From positions 2,116,581-2,180,580 of the forward strand of contig NZ_KE340297.1 in NCBI RefSeq assembly GCF_000413315.1: a stretch of DNA of 64,000 nucleotides, given 5' to 3'. Source of the DNA: Propionibacterium sp. oral taxon 192 str. F0372 (GTDB taxonomy: Bacteria; Actinomycetota; Actinomycetes; Propionibacteriales; Propionibacteriaceae). The position numbers were made by a program, and so were the translations under genes. A model generated the notes under the pieces. It did not search any database and was not told the DNA's origin. It was given only the letters and a program-made list of their open reading frames with translations. Positions 1-9,792 of this stretch are shown here, piece after piece (the stretch's first letter is position 1; each line of letters starts with the position of its first letter).

Positions 1-840
1 TTGCTGCATCAGGTGATGGCAGGTCATGATCCGATGGATTCCACATCTATCAAGGCTCCAGTGCCTGATGTGGTGGCAGCTGCCCAGCGCCGCGATGTGA
101 GGGGCATGCGCATCGGTGTGGTCACCGAACTCGGGGGCGAGGGATATGCCCCGGGGGTGGAGGCTCGGTTCGCCGAGGCGGTCGAATTGCTCCGGGAACT
201 GGGTGCCAAGATCGTCGAGGTTTCCTGTCCCTATTTCGAATACGCCCTGGCCACTTACTATCTGATCATGCCTGCGGAGGTCTCCTCGAACCTCGCAAGG
301 TATGACGGCATGCGCTACGGGTTACGGGTCGGTGACGACGGGATCACCTCGGCCGAGCAGGTCATGCGATTGTCTCGGGCCGCCGGCTTCGGTGACGAGG
401 TGAAGCGCCGGATCATTCTGGGTACCTACGCGTTGTCAGCCGGGTACTATGACGCCTACTACGGCTCGGCGCAGAAGATGCGGACTCTGATCTCTCGGGA
501 TTTTGACCAAGCCTTCACCCAGTGTGATGTGCTCGTCTCGCCATCCACCCCGACCACAGCCTTCCGCTTCGGGGAGAAGAGTGACGATCTGCTGGCCATG
601 TACAAATCGGATCTGTGCACCATTCCCTCGAATCTGGCAGGTAATGCCGCGGGCTCTTTCCCGATCGGGCTGGCGGACGAGGACGATATGCCCGTCGGTT
701 TGCAGGTGATGGCCCCGGTGATGGCTGATGACCGCTGCTACCGTGTGGGCGGCGCTTTGGAGGAAGCCCTGGCCGATCGCTGGGGAGGCCCGCTGTTGGA
801 ACGTATCCCCTCCCTTGACTCCTTGGAGGTGACTCGATGA
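1..840 (+). CDS. gatA: Glutamyl/aspartyl-tRNA(Gln/Asn) amidotransferase subunit A, 3' part
   Basis: This is the C-terminal 279 codons of GatA, the amidase subunit that releases ammonia from glutamine for the GatCAB transamidation of misacylated tRNA. The reading frame is open from the first base. The visible part starts near the conserved [10 protein letters not shown] stretch and contains the late amidase signature around residues 210-240 ([12 protein letters not shown] then [10 protein letters not shown]). The Ser-cisSer-Lys catalytic residues lie upstream of the window and cannot be checked. The TTG at base 1 is not a start. The gene ends in an ATGA overlap with gatB, which implies translational coupling in a gatCAB operon. 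Confidence 0.96.
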   Translation: MLHQVMAGHDPMDSTSIKAPVPDVVAAAQRRDVRGMRIGVVTELGGEGYAPGVEARFAEAVELLRELGAKIVEVSCPYFEYALATYYLIMPAEVSSNLARYDGMRYGLRVGDDGITSAEQVMRLSRAAGFGDEVKRRIILGTYALSAGYYDAYYGSAQKMRTLISRDFDQAFTQCDVLVSPSTPTTAFRFGEKSDDLLAMYKSDLCTIPSNLAGNAAGSFPIGLADEDDMPVGLQVMAPVMADDRCYRVGGALEEALADRWGGPLLERIPSLDSLEVTR

Positions 841-2327
841 CCGACGAGTTGATGGACTACGACGAGGTCATGGCCCGCTACGATGTGGTCATCGGTCTGG
901 AGGTGCATGTCGAACTCGACACCGCATCGAAGATGTGGTGTGGGTGCACCACCGCCTTCGGGGGGGACCCAAACAGCCACACCTGCCCGGTATGTCTCGG
1001 ACTGCCAGGCTCCCTGCCTGTGGTCAACGGGGAAGCTGTCGCTTCGGCCATCCGCATCGGGTTGTCCCTGGGGTGTGAGGTCGCCGAGTGGTGTCGCTTC
1101 GCCAGGAAGAATTACTTCTATCCGGATATGCCCAAGGACTATCAGCTGTCCCAGTACGACGAACCCATCTGCTTCGAAGGTGGAGTCGATGTGGAGGTGG
1201 ACGGGCAGAGCTATCACATCCCGGTGGAGCGGGTGCACATGGAGGAGGATGCCGGCAAGAACACCCACGTGGGTGGGCTCGGTCGCATCCAGGGCGCCGA
1301 CCACTCCTTGGTGGACTATAACCGTGCCGGTGTCCCGCTGATGGAGATCGTTACGCATCCCATTTGGGGAACCGGGGGGAAGGCCCCGCAGGTTGCCCGG
1401 GCCTATATGTCGTTCCTGCGCGACATGATGCGTGCCCTGAAAGTCTCTCAGGCCCGGATGGAGCGGGGCAACATGAGATGTGATGCCAATGTCTCGCTGA
1501 TGCCTAAGGGATCCAGCGAACTCGGTACTCGCACAGAGACGAAGAATGTCAACTCGCTGCGCTCGGTGGAGGCCGCTCTCACCTACGAAATCCGTCGCCA
1601 AGGGGCCATCCTCGGCGCTGGAGGGAGGGTCAGGCAGGAGACCCGGATGTGGAACGAGGCCGGTTACACCACCGCAGGGCGTTCCAAGGAGCAGGCCGAG
1701 GACTACCGCTACTTCCCGGAACCCGATCTGGTTCCCGTCGCGCCCTCCCGGGAATGGGTTGCCGAACTGCGGGCCAGCCTTCCCGAAGAACCGGGACGCC
1801 GCCGTGCCAGGTTGCAAGGTGAATGGGGATTTACCGATCTGGAGATGCGTGATGTGAATGGCACCGAGGGCGCGATCGATCTGATCGAGGCGACCGTCGC
1901 CGCCGGTGCTACCTCCGGTGCTGCTCGCAAGTGGTGGTGCGGGGAACTGGCCCGGCGTGCCAATGAGGCGGAGATTCCACTCGAAGAGCTCGCCATCACC
2001 GCGCACCAAGTGGCCGAGCTCCAGGCGCTCGTCGATGGAGGCACCCTCACCGACAAGCTGGCACGCCAGGTGATCGACGGCGTACTCGCCAAGGAGGGAA
2101 CTCCGGGTGAGGTCGTCGAGGCACGCGGGCTTGCGGTAGTCTCCGACGATGGTGCGCTGGGTGCCGCCGTCGACCAGGTGATTGCTGCCAACCCGGATGT
2201 CGCTCAGAAGATCCGTGACGGAAAGGTGCAGGCAGCCGGTGCCCTCATCGGGCAGGTGATGAAGGCGATGAAGGGCCAGGCCGACGCCGCCAAGGTGCGT
2301 GAGATCATCATGGGAAAATTGTCTTGA
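837..2327 (+). CDS. gatB: Aspartyl/glutamyl-tRNA amidotransferase subunit B
   Basis: GatB (496 aa, normal length) is the tRNA-binding kinase/transferase subunit of GatCAB. It activates the side-chain carboxylate of Glu-tRNA(Gln) or Asp-tRNA(Asn) and amidates it. The N-terminal cradle motif [10 protein letters not shown] is at residues 18-27. Zinc-type cysteines are C35/C37 and C50/C53, and the signature [16 protein letters not shown] is near residues 89-104. The C-terminal helical and YqeY-like tail (about 350-496) binds tRNA. It starts inside the end of gatA (ATGA), and its stop overlaps the ATG of hisI by one base. Together with the His31-type AspRS at 40430 this suggests that the complex also makes Asn-tRNA(Asn); that substrate range is inference. 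Confidence 0.98.
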   Translation: MTDELMDYDEVMARYDVVIGLEVHVELDTASKMWCGCTTAFGGDPNSHTCPVCLGLPGSLPVVNGEAVASAIRIGLSLGCEVAEWCRFARKNYFYPDMPKDYQLSQYDEPICFEGGVDVEVDGQSYHIPVERVHMEEDAGKNTHVGGLGRIQGADHSLVDYNRAGVPLMEIVTHPIWGTGGKAPQVARAYMSFLRDMMRALKVSQARMERGNMRCDANVSLMPKGSSELGTRTETKNVNSLRSVEAALTYEIRRQGAILGAGGRVRQETRMWNEAGYTTAGRSKEQAEDYRYFPEPDLVPVAPSREWVAELRASLPEEPGRRRARLQGEWGFTDLEMRDVNGTEGAIDLIEATVAAGATSGAARKWWCGELARRANEAEIPLEELAITAHQVAELQALVDGGTLTDKLARQVIDGVLAKEGTPGEVVEARGLAVVSDDGALGAAVDQVIAANPDVAQKIRDGKVQAAGALIGQVMKAMKGQADAAKVREIIMGKLS

Positions 2328-2701
2328 TGAATCTGGACCCCACAGTTGCAGCCCGGTTGAAGCGTGACCCCAACGGTTTGGTGCCGGCGGTTGTCCAAGA
2401 CGCCGGTTCCGGACGGGTGTTGATGGTCGCCTGGATGAGTGACGAGTCCCTCGCCCTCACCTTGGCTACCCGCCAAGCCACCTATTGGTCGCGTTCCCGG
2501 CAAGAACTGTGGCGCAAGGGAGCGATTTCCGGGCATACCCAGTACGTTCGGACAATCGAGATTGATTGCGATGGGGACACTCTGCTGTTGCACGTCGACC
2601 AGACCGGTGGCGCCTGCCACACCGGCGAGAACTCCTGTTTCGATACCGGTGGGGAGATTCTCGCGTCACCTGTCACGAAGGAACGGAGCACCAATGATTG
2701 A
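2327..2701 (+). CDS. hisI: Phosphoribosyl-AMP cyclohydrolase
   Basis: HisI (124 aa) opens the adenine ring of phosphoribosyl-AMP in histidine synthesis. It is the stand-alone form without a fused HisE domain. The family signature [18 protein letters not shown] lies at about residues 53-72. The metal-binding acidic cluster is D80, D82 and D84, and the zinc cysteines are C97 and C104. I chose ATG 2327, which overlaps the gatB stop (TGATG); an in-frame TTG three bases earlier is less likely. The gene overlaps trpE by 8 bases, joining a histidine gene to the tryptophan genes, as is common in Actinobacteria, where hisF often precedes hisI. No hisF is present here. Confidence 0.96.
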   Translation: MNLDPTVAARLKRDPNGLVPAVVQDAGSGRVLMVAWMSDESLALTLATRQATYWSRSRQELWRKGAISGHTQYVRTIEIDCDGDTLLLHVDQTGGACHTGENSCFDTGGEILASPVTKERSTND

Positions 2702-4220
2702 CCCGGGCATCGTCATACCCACTCGTGAGGATTTCGCCGCGCAGGTAGTGGACCGTGCCGTGGTTCCGGTGCGGTGCCGACTGATGGCCGACGACCTGAC
2801 CCCGGTAGCCCTCTACGAACAATTGTGTGGCGGGCGTTCGGGAACCTTCCTCTTCGAATCCGCCGAGCAGGGGGTGTGGTCACGCTGGAGTTTCGTCGGG
2901 GTGAATGCAGCGGCCACCTTGATCGGGCACGGTGATCGGTGCCAGTGGATCGGTACCCCCCCGCCCGGTCTGCCCACCGGCGGTCGTCCCCTGGATGTGC
3001 TGAGTGCCACGTTGGAGCACCTGCACACAGAACGTGACTCCGATCTGCCGGGATTCACCGCAGGAATGGTTGGTTACCTCGGCTACGACATGGTGCGCCA
3101 GCTGGAGTCCATCGGCGATGCGAACCCGGACGATCTGAACCTGCCAGATATGGTGATGATGCTGGCCTCGGACATGGCGGTGCTTGATCACCGCACCGGT
3201 GAGCTGTGGCTGGTGGCCAACACCCACTGTGTGTCGCCCTCCCAGGCCAGCGAGGCGTGGGAAGATGCCGTCGCCAGGCTGGAACGGATGGCCCGGGTGC
3301 TGGCCGGGCCGCGTCGTTCATTGATCGCCACTCGTACAGCGGGGCCTGCCCCGAGTGTTCGTCGTCAACGTAGCCAGGAGGAGTTCGAAGGAGTCGTCGA
3401 AACTGCCAAGGAATACATCCGGGCCGGTGACATCTTCCAGGTAGTGCCTTCGCAACGTTTCGAGGTGGACACCGATGCCGATGCCTTGGCGATTTACCGC
3501 GAGCTGCGGCTGACCAACCCGAGTCCTTACCTCTACTTGCTGCGGCTGAGCGATGGCGAACAGGAGTTCGCGATTGTCGGTTCTTCCCCGGAGGCGCTGG
3601 TGAGCGTGTCGGATCGCCAAGCCACCACGCGCCCAATCGCCGGAACCCGTCCCCGTGGCACCGATCCGGCATCCGATCTGGGGATGGAAACCGAGCTGTT
3701 GGCCGACGAGAAAGAACGAGCCGAGCACCTGATGCTCGTTGACCTGGGCCGCAACGACCTGGGCAGGGTGTGCCAGCCGGGGACCGTCCAAGTGACCGAA
3801 TTCATGTCGGTGCACCGTTACTCGCACGTCATGCATCTGGAGGCTTCGGTTACCGGGAGATTGCGCGATGAATGCAGTGCGCTGGACGCCACGATGGCCT
3901 GTTTCCCGGCGGGGACTCTCTCGGGGGCGCCGAAGGTGCGCGCGATGCAGATCATTGACGAGTTGGAGACCTCGCGCCGGGGTCCCTACGGTGGAGTGGT
4001 GGGTTATTTCAACGTCGACGGTGATTCTGATGCGGCCATCGCGATTCGTACTGCGGTGATCGTCGACGGGGTTGCCTATGTACAAGCCGGGGCCGGTGTG
4101 GTGGCCGATTCGGTGCCCGCAGCCGAGGATCTCGAATCCCGCAACAAGGCGGAGGCAGTCTTGGGGGCGGTGGTTCGTGCGGGCCAGATCCGCAACCTGG
4201 CCATCGGCGAGGAGGAGTGA
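2694..4220 (+). CDS. trpE: Anthranilate synthase component I
   Basis: TrpE (508 aa) makes anthranilate from chorismate, normally with ammonia from a TrpG subunit, which is not in this window. The feedback-site stretch [16 protein letters not shown] is at about residues 52-67. Chorismate-binding signatures are present: [34 protein letters not shown] and [22 protein letters not shown]. The frame is open back to 2439, but ATG 2694 is the right start: it gives the usual length and N-terminus, and it overlaps the end of hisI by 8 bases. trpC follows 3 bases after the stop. The gene order hisI-trpE-trpC-trpB-trpA-lgt is typical of Actinobacteria. Confidence 0.97.
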   Translation: MIDPGIVIPTREDFAAQVVDRAVVPVRCRLMADDLTPVALYEQLCGGRSGTFLFESAEQGVWSRWSFVGVNAAATLIGHGDRCQWIGTPPPGLPTGGRPLDVLSATLEHLHTERDSDLPGFTAGMVGYLGYDMVRQLESIGDANPDDLNLPDMVMMLASDMAVLDHRTGELWLVANTHCVSPSQASEAWEDAVARLERMARVLAGPRRSLIATRTAGPAPSVRRQRSQEEFEGVVETAKEYIRAGDIFQVVPSQRFEVDTDADALAIYRELRLTNPSPYLYLLRLSDGEQEFAIVGSSPEALVSVSDRQATTRPIAGTRPRGTDPASDLGMETELLADEKERAEHLMLVDLGRNDLGRVCQPGTVQVTEFMSVHRYSHVMHLEASVTGRLRDECSALDATMACFPAGTLSGAPKVRAMQIIDELETSRRGPYGGVVGYFNVDGDSDAAIAIRTAVIVDGVAYVQAGAGVVADSVPAAEDLESRNKAEAVLGAVVRAGQIRNLAIGEEE

Positions 4221-4223
4221 CGC

Positions 4224-5024
4224 ATGGGCACTGTTCTCGACGAAATCATCACTGGGGTCCGCCAGGATCTGGCCCGGCGCATGCTCACCTGCACGATGAC
4301 CGATCTGGAGGCCGCTGTCGCGGCGGCCCCAGCTCCGCGCGATGCAATGCGACGATTCCGCAACGACCAGCTCTCGGTCATCGCAGAGGTGAAGCGTGCC
4401 TCGCCATCGAAGGGAGCACTGGCATCCATCAATGATCCAGCCCAGTTAGCCGCTGCTTATGAGGCCGGTGGTGCAGCCGCCGTGTCGGTGCTCACCGAGA
4501 GGCGGCGGTTCAACGGAAGTCTGGCCGATCTGGACGCGGTGCGCGAACGGGTCGGGTTGCCTGTGCTGCGCAAAGACTTCATCGTCACTGACTATCAGTT
4601 GTGGGAGGCCCGTGTCCATGGTGCGGATCTCGCCTTGCTGATCGTCGCTGCCCTGGATGATGCGGAACTTGACCGGTTGCACCGGTTGGCCCTTGATCTG
4701 GGCATGGTTCCCCTGGTGGAGGTGCACGACGAGGCCGAGGCCCGGCGGGCAGTGCACGCCGGGGCTGAGTTGGTCGGCGTCAACAACCGTAACCTGAAGA
4801 CCCTTGAGGTGGATGTGGCGAATTTCGAACGGATCGTCAGCCATCTGCCTGATGAGGTGGTCAAAGTCGCCGAATCCGGCATCCTCACGGGGGCGGATGC
4901 CGCCAGGGTGCGCTCGGCAGGAGCCGACGTCATCTTGGTCGGCGAGGCCTTGGTCACCCATGCACACCCCGCACAGGCCATCAGCGAGCTGGTGGCAGCC
5001 GCAGATCGCGAGGAATCCAGATGA
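4224..5024 (+). CDS. trpC: Indole-3-glycerol phosphate synthase
   Basis: TrpC (266 aa) closes the indole ring from CdRP. It is a single-function TIM barrel with no fused TrpF. The catalytic motif [13 protein letters not shown] is at residues 52-64 (E55, K57), and the second catalytic lysine is K117 in VLRKDFIV. The phosphate-binding ends [13 protein letters not shown] and VAESGI are present. The ATG lies 3 bases after trpE, and the stop overlaps the trpB start (ATGA), so the genes are co-translated. Because no trpF is seen, the preceding isomerase step is probably done by the PriA-type HisA at 25488. Confidence 0.98.
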   Translation: MGTVLDEIITGVRQDLARRMLTCTMTDLEAAVAAAPAPRDAMRRFRNDQLSVIAEVKRASPSKGALASINDPAQLAAAYEAGGAAAVSVLTERRRFNGSLADLDAVRERVGLPVLRKDFIVTDYQLWEARVHGADLALLIVAALDDAELDRLHRLALDLGMVPLVEVHDEAEARRAVHAGAELVGVNNRNLKTLEVDVANFERIVSHLPDEVVKVAESGILTGADAARVRSAGADVILVGEALVTHAHPAQAISELVAAADREESR

Positions 5025-6262
5025 CCCACACGATGCCCGATTCCCGGGGACATTTCGAACAGTTCGGGGGAATTTTTGTCCCCGAGGCCCTCCAGGCAGC
5101 AATCCACGAACTTGCCGAAGTTTTTGAGGCGGCCATCCATGACGAGGTGTTTCTCGCCGAGCTTCGTGACCTTCAACTGCACTACGCAGGCCGGCCGTCC
5201 CTGCTCACTTTCGCCGAACGCTTTTCTGAACATTGCGGGAGGGCGAGGATCCTGCTGAAACGCGAGGACCTGAACCACACCGGCTCCCACAAGATAAACA
5301 ATGTGCTCGGTCAGGCCCTGCTGACTAAGCGGATGGGCAAGACCAGGATCATTGCCGAGACTGGGGCGGGCCAGCACGGAGTGGCGACGGCCACCGTCGC
5401 AGCCTTGATGGGACTGGAATGCCGGGTGTACATGGGCAGGATGGACACCGAGCGGCAGGCGCTTAACGTAGCCCGGATGCAACTTCTCGGCGCCGAGGTG
5501 GTGGCCGTCGAGGCCGGTTCGGCCACTCTCAAGGACGCAATGAATGAGGCGATGCGTGACTGGGTGACCAATGTTGCCGATACCCATTACATGATCGGCA
5601 CCGCTTCCGGACCGCACCCCTTCCCAAAGATGGTCCGGGAATTCCAGCGAGTTCTTTCCACCGAGACCAGGGCCCAGTGCTTGGAACAGTACGGGCGGCT
5701 GCCCGACGCGGTCTGCGCCTGCGTGGGGGGCGGCTCGAACGCCATCGGGATGTTCGCTGATTTCATTGATAGCCCGGAAGTTGCCCTCCACGGGTTCGAG
5801 GCTGCGGGTGATGGGCTGCAGACCGGACGCCACGCCGCATCCATCACCGGCGGTTCCCAGGGGGTGCTGCACGGCACCCGGACCTTCATCCTCCAAGACG
5901 ACGACGGACAGACCGTGGAATCCCATTCGATTTCCGCAGGTCTCGACTACCCGGGGGTCGGGCCCGAGCATGCCCTACTCGCAGTCAAGGGACGGGCCAT
6001 CTACGAACCGGTCACCGATGCCGAGGCGATGGACGCCTTCAAACTGCTGTGCCGCACCGAGGGCATCATGCCCGCCATCGAATCTGCTCATGCGCTGGCC
6101 GGGGCGCGCAGGCTGGCGCTGCGACTGGCCGCCACATCCCCACAGCTGTCCCCACTGCTCGTCGTCTGCCTGTCCGGGCGGGGGGATAAGGATGTCGACA
6201 CGGCCATGAAGTGGTTCGGGATCGACGGCGTGGCCGACGCGACGACGGGAGCATTTGCATGA
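5021..6262 (+). CDS. trpB: Tryptophan synthase beta chain
   Basis: TrpB (413 aa) joins indole to serine using PLP. The PLP lysine is K91 in the motif HTGSHKINN (residues 86-94). The catalytic glutamate is E113 in [11 protein letters not shown], and the phosphate-binding loop GGGSNAIG is near residue 233. The N-terminus [16 protein letters not shown] is the usual TrpB1 start, so this is the canonical partner of TrpA rather than the TrpB2 type. It overlaps trpC (ATGA) and trpA (ATGA), consistent with a stoichiometric alpha2-beta2 complex made from one message. Confidence 0.98.
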   Translation: MTHTMPDSRGHFEQFGGIFVPEALQAAIHELAEVFEAAIHDEVFLAELRDLQLHYAGRPSLLTFAERFSEHCGRARILLKREDLNHTGSHKINNVLGQALLTKRMGKTRIIAETGAGQHGVATATVAALMGLECRVYMGRMDTERQALNVARMQLLGAEVVAVEAGSATLKDAMNEAMRDWVTNVADTHYMIGTASGPHPFPKMVREFQRVLSTETRAQCLEQYGRLPDAVCACVGGGSNAIGMFADFIDSPEVALHGFEAAGDGLQTGRHAASITGGSQGVLHGTRTFILQDDDGQTVESHSISAGLDYPGVGPEHALLAVKGRAIYEPVTDAEAMDAFKLLCRTEGIMPAIESAHALAGARRLALRLAATSPQLSPLLVVCLSGRGDKDVDTAMKWFGIDGVADATTGAFA

Positions 6263-7092
6263 ACATCGATCCTCGGCTGGGAATTACCGGGCACGTTCTG
6301 ACCCGGGCGAAGCAGCAGAACCGTTCAGCGCTCATCGGTTTCCTACCCGTCGGCTACCCAACGGTGTCCGGTTCACTTGATGCGATGAAGGCCCTTGTCG
6401 AAGGCGAGGGGATTGGCGTGGACATTGTCGAGATCGGAATGCCCTATTCCGATCCGATGATGGACGGGCTCGCCATCCAGCACGCCACCACCAGAGCCCT
6501 ACAGCGTGGGGTGCGCATCGCAGATGTGTTTACCGCCGTTGAGACGGTGGCTGCTGCGGGAGCCGTACCGATGGTGATGATTTATTGGAATCTGGTGGAA
6601 CGGCATGGGGTGGAGGCATTTGCACGGGACCTGGCCAATGCTGGTGGGGCCGGGCTGATCACCCCGGATCTCATCCCCGAGGAGGCAGAGCAGTGGGTGG
6701 GCGTCTCCGACGTCCATGGTTTGGACCGGGTCTTTCTCATTGCGCCGTCGTCCACCGATGAACGCATCGCGATGACCATGGCTGCTTGCCGAGGCTGGGT
6801 GTATGCCACCTCGGTGATGGGGGTCACCGGTGCCCGGGCAACGACCTCTGCGGCGGCACCGGTCATCGTCGAGCGGGCTCGTGCCATTGATCCGTCGATT
6901 CCGGTGGGTGTCGGTCTCGGGGTTTCCGATGGCGACCAGGCCGCCGAGGTCGGTTCTTTCGCCGATGCGGTTATCGTAGGTTCGGCCCTGGTGAAGTGCT
7001 TGATTGAAGCAGAGCGCCGGGGAAGTAATGACATGGGAGGGTTGCGGCGCTTGGTCTCCGATCTTGCGGCAGGGGTCCGGAGGACAAACTGA
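6259..7092 (+). CDS. trpA: Tryptophan synthase alpha chain
   Basis: TrpA (277 aa) cleaves indole-3-glycerol phosphate and passes indole to TrpB through a tunnel. Catalytic E58 ([10 protein letters not shown]) and D69 (MMDGLAIQ) are both present, as is the phosphate-binding end GVGLGVS. The frame extends upstream to 6211, but ATG 6259 overlaps the trpB stop as ATGA and gives the normal N-terminus. The stop overlaps the lgt ATG by one base (TGATG). Confidence 0.97.
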   Translation: MNIDPRLGITGHVLTRAKQQNRSALIGFLPVGYPTVSGSLDAMKALVEGEGIGVDIVEIGMPYSDPMMDGLAIQHATTRALQRGVRIADVFTAVETVAAAGAVPMVMIYWNLVERHGVEAFARDLANAGGAGLITPDLIPEEAEQWVGVSDVHGLDRVFLIAPSSTDERIAMTMAACRGWVYATSVMGVTGARATTSAAAPVIVERARAIDPSIPVGVGLGVSDGDQAAEVGSFADAVIVGSALVKCLIEAERRGSNDMGGLRRLVSDLAAGVRRTN

Positions 7093-7958
7093 TGAATCTG
7101 CTCCAGATCCCATCACCAGATTCGGTCGGTTTCTCTATCGGACCATTCGAGATCCGCTGGTATGCCGTCTGCATTCTCATCGGCATTTTCGTTGCGGCCC
7201 GGCTGTGTCGTCGCAGGTTTGCAGCCCGGGGAGGCAAACCGGAGGATTTCGACTCCCTGGTGCTGGTGATGGTGCTTTCTGGGGTCTTGGGTGCCAGGGC
7301 CTACCATGTCATCACCGACAGCCAGCTCTACTTCGCTCCTGGACGTAATCCCTGGCAGGCCCTTAACATCCGCAACGGCGGTTTGGGTATCTGGGGTGGG
7401 GTAATAGTTGGCGGGTTGGCCACGTGGATCATGTGCCGACGTCGTGGGCTGGCCTTCGGTGAGATGGCCGATGTCATCGCCCCAGGGCTGCTGTTCGCCC
7501 AGGGCATCGGGAGGCTGGGTAACTGGTTCAACCAAGAACTCTTCGGACGACCGACCGACTTGCCCTGGGGACTAGCGATCGATCCCGCGTACCGGCCGAC
7601 AGGCTACGAATCCTACGCCACCTATCATCCGGCCTTCCTCTACGAGCTGGTCTGGAATTTCACTGGTGGGCTAGCGCTGTTGTGGGTGGAGAAACGGTTC
7701 CGTTGTGGACGAGGCAAGCTCTTCCTCGCCTACATCGTGTGGTACACCTTCGGCAGGTTCTTCATCGAGGCCCTACGCATTGACACCGTCAACCACATCG
7801 GTGCTTTCCGGGTGAACTCGTGGGTCTCCGCGGTGATCTTCCTCGGTGGACTAACCAGCCTGGTTTTCGCATGGCGTAGGAAACCGGGAATGCGCTTATG
7901 GCCCTTCGGTTTTCCTGGTGCATCGGGTATCAGCCCGGCCAGGCCACTACCCGGATAG
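7092..7958 (+). CDS. lgt: Prolipoprotein diacylglyceryl transferase
   Basis: Lgt (288 aa) is the polytopic membrane enzyme that adds diacylglycerol to the lipobox cysteine of lipoproteins. Conserved pieces are LGARAYHVITD, NIRNGGLGIWGG, the signature GRLGNWFNQELFGRPTDLPWG (the family's invariant region) and HPAFLYELVWN, with GRFFIEALRID near the C-terminus. About seven hydrophobic segments are visible. It is the last gene of the hisI-trpECBA-lgt unit, a linkage common in Actinobacteria, and is coupled to trpA by a one-base overlap. No convincing terminator follows; the next 197 bases lead into the accessory island. Confidence 0.97.
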   Translation: MNLLQIPSPDSVGFSIGPFEIRWYAVCILIGIFVAARLCRRRFAARGGKPEDFDSLVLVMVLSGVLGARAYHVITDSQLYFAPGRNPWQALNIRNGGLGIWGGVIVGGLATWIMCRRRGLAFGEMADVIAPGLLFAQGIGRLGNWFNQELFGRPTDLPWGLAIDPAYRPTGYESYATYHPAFLYELVWNFTGGLALLWVEKRFRCGRGKLFLAYIVWYTFGRFFIEALRIDTVNHIGAFRVNSWVSAVIFLGGLTSLVFAWRRKPGMRLWPFGFPGASGISPARPLPG

Positions 7959-8097
7959 GGGATTTCGGTGCGGCATAGGTGATGGGTCCTCTCCATAAAA
8001 GAAAAAGACCCTTGTGGAGTGCATGTGCGAGCCCATCATGCACGTCTTTGGGAAGTTCAGTTGCAGCCGCAGCGCTACCGTCTTTTCTGCTATCGCG

Positions 8098-8126
8098 TTC
8101 GTGCTGACCCCTGCGCAGGTTAGCCT
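8098..8126 (+). promoter_or_regulatory. Putative promoter of the 8156 gene
   Basis: TTCGTG (8098-8103), a 17-base spacer and TAGCCT (8121-8126) fit the TTN-N17-TANNNT pattern. The AAAGGAAG ribosome-binding site and ATG 8156 follow. Read by eye only. Confidence 0.35.
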
Positions 8127-8155
8127 GCTAGTGCATGTGACGTGAAAGGAAGCAT

Positions 8156-9289
8156 ATGACTGGAGACATCGCTTACGATACCGCAGGATTGGACGCTGTG
8201 GGGAACACATACGCCACATTGGCGAAAGACTCTCACAAGGTATCCGACTACTGGCAACGTGAAGCCGTCGATAAAAGGGCATTTCAAGCCAGTACCGGTT
8301 TACCGGGCATGATGCTGCCCACCATCGGCGAGATGACACCCAACGTCTCTGCGCAGTGTCAGAAGCTGGACGCTCACATCACCAAGATCTCCGAGGCCCT
8401 GCACGAGAGTGCCGCCATGTATCGCAAGACCGAGGAGGGCAACGTCGATCAGGTACGGAATATCTTCTCAGGCGTCGAGCAGGGTGACGACGACAGCGGT
8501 ATGTCGTCTGGTGGGATGCCTCACGGTCCGGGGTCTGAGGATAAACTTCCTTCTGACATGTGTCTCACCGATGGCCCCAAGGCGAGTGGCCCTTTCCTGT
8601 ACGGGCCGGTCATCGACATCCTCACCATGGCCCAGGAGCTCAAGGGCGAGGTCGCTTTGGTCAATGCACTGGATGAGCTGCTGGGCTGGATCTTCGGTGA
8701 GAAACCCACTGATTACTTGGAAAAATGGTTCACAGTTGCTGGTGACTGGAAGGCTTTAGGAGAAATCGCTGACATCTTCCAGAAGTTTGCCGACCACACA
8801 GGGTGGATGCAGAGATTCATGTGTCACAATGCGAAGGAGTTCTCCACGAAAGCCAAGTGGGAAGGGGAAAGTGCAGACACCGCGAGGGATAGGATTTTTG
8901 GTGCTGCCGACAAACTGGATGGGCTTCAAGAAATCTGGGAGAAGGCTCATGAAAGCTACGATGCTTGGCAAATGGCTTCCTACGTGTTGCTCAAGGACAT
9001 CGAGACGTTGACGGGTGAGGTCTTGGGATTTCTTGCCGAAGCGAAGACCATCCTGAACAAGTTCGGAGATGCCATCGCTGTGGGCTTGGACATGGTCACT
9101 GGGATCTTCACTGGTGAGAACCACGTGTGGGAGGCCCTAAAGAAGCTGTTCGGCTTGGCCATCGCCATCATCAAGGCGATCAGCAAGACATTCAGCAAAG
9201 CACTACTGATTTTACAGGGATTCGTCACTTTCTGTGCACTGGCTGGCGCACTCTTAACATCGGGTCCGGATCTGGGAGCAGACTGGTGA
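8156..9289 (+). CDS. WXG100/EspC-like type VII secretion substrate with hydrophobic C-terminus
   Basis: A 377 aa protein of unknown function. Residues 1-110 look like an EspC/WXG100 helical hairpin, ending in MYRKTEEGNVDQVRNIF as in ESX-associated proteins. A second WXG-like turn (KWEGESADTARDRI, around residue 238) suggests a further helical hairpin. The C-terminal 80 residues are strongly hydrophobic (AIAVGLDMVTGIFTG, LFGLAIAIIKAISK, LILQGFVTFCALAGALLTSG), which would suit a membrane-inserting effector. The AAAGGAAG ribosome-binding site lies 5 bases before the ATG. The stop overlaps the next gene (GTGA), so the pair is co-translated, as expected of an effector with its partner or immunity protein. 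Base composition is lower in GC than in the flanking housekeeping genes. The toxin role is inference. Confidence 0.7.
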   Translation: MTGDIAYDTAGLDAVGNTYATLAKDSHKVSDYWQREAVDKRAFQASTGLPGMMLPTIGEMTPNVSAQCQKLDAHITKISEALHESAAMYRKTEEGNVDQVRNIFSGVEQGDDDSGMSSGGMPHGPGSEDKLPSDMCLTDGPKASGPFLYGPVIDILTMAQELKGEVALVNALDELLGWIFGEKPTDYLEKWFTVAGDWKALGEIADIFQKFADHTGWMQRFMCHNAKEFSTKAKWEGESADTARDRIFGAADKLDGLQEIWEKAHESYDAWQMASYVLLKDIETLTGEVLGFLAEAKTILNKFGDAIAVGLDMVTGIFTGENHVWEALKKLFGLAIAIIKAISKTFSKALLILQGFVTFCALAGALLTSGPDLGADW

Positions 9290-9771
9290 AACCGCATGAA
9301 AGACGTCGCTTGGAAAAGATGCGACAACGCAATGATCCGGAGGGCAGGGAGACCCGACTGTGGTTAGAGGAACTCATTGCCGGGGATGATCCGAGGATGG
9401 CCGCATCGGCTCGTGCCGCACAGACCGGGGACAAGGCGGTATGGCAGGTGGTTGACGAATTCTTGGAGGCCGACAGGCCGCTATCTGGTGCTGAAGCCTT
9501 GCATGATGCGGTCGAGGCTGCTGGCCATGAGCAGGTTCTCGATACCCTGAGGACTCAGGCAGGACTCTCCGAGGAATGGCGTGCCGATATGGTGGCTGAA
9601 ATGCGGAGTGAACTGGAAAAGGAATCGAAAAAGATTGCCGAAGACATGGGATTAAATTCTCTGCTGTCTTGGAAAGAAATCCGTGCGATAACCGGGTTCG
9701 ATGTCGAGGAAATCTTTGAATCGATGGCAGGCGAACCACAAGAGAAATCTGGAGAACAAGCAGACTCCTGA
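9286..9771 (+). CDS. Hypothetical protein, partner of the WXG-like protein at 8156
   Basis: A 161 aa soluble, highly charged, helical protein with no family I recognise. I chose GTG 9286: it overlaps the upstream stop by 4 bases (GTGA) and has GGGAG about 8 bases upstream; the open frame further upstream is a shadow. The N-terminus is basic (KPHERRRLEKMRQR). The middle has an acidic, alanine-rich helical stretch, and the end is polar (EPQEKSGEQADS). No signal peptide or membrane segment is visible, so it probably acts in the cytoplasm as a chaperone or immunity protein for the upstream product. Its 3' end faces the minus-strand cassette 21 bases away. Confidence 0.6.
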   Translation: MKPHERRRLEKMRQRNDPEGRETRLWLEELIAGDDPRMAASARAAQTGDKAVWQVVDEFLEADRPLSGAEALHDAVEAAGHEQVLDTLRTQAGLSEEWRADMVAEMRSELEKESKKIAEDMGLNSLLSWKEIRAITGFDVEEIFESMAGEPQEKSGEQADS

Positions 9772-9792
9772 CATCTAGTAGTTGTCCTGGTC

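Noticed and set aside
738-2009. A 423-codon minus-strand frame opposite gatB
   Set aside because: Shadow of a conserved gene; no ribosome-binding site or recognisable motif.
2439-2693. Upstream extension of trpE
   Set aside because: It overlaps hisI in another phase; ATG 2694 gives the family N-terminus and length.
4595-5971. A 458-codon minus-strand frame opposite trpC-trpB
   Set aside because: Same reason: the plus-strand enzymes are complete with catalytic residues.
7983-8012. GGGTC ... GACCC as a terminator after lgt
   Set aside because: Only a 5-bp stem with a large A-rich loop and no T-run.
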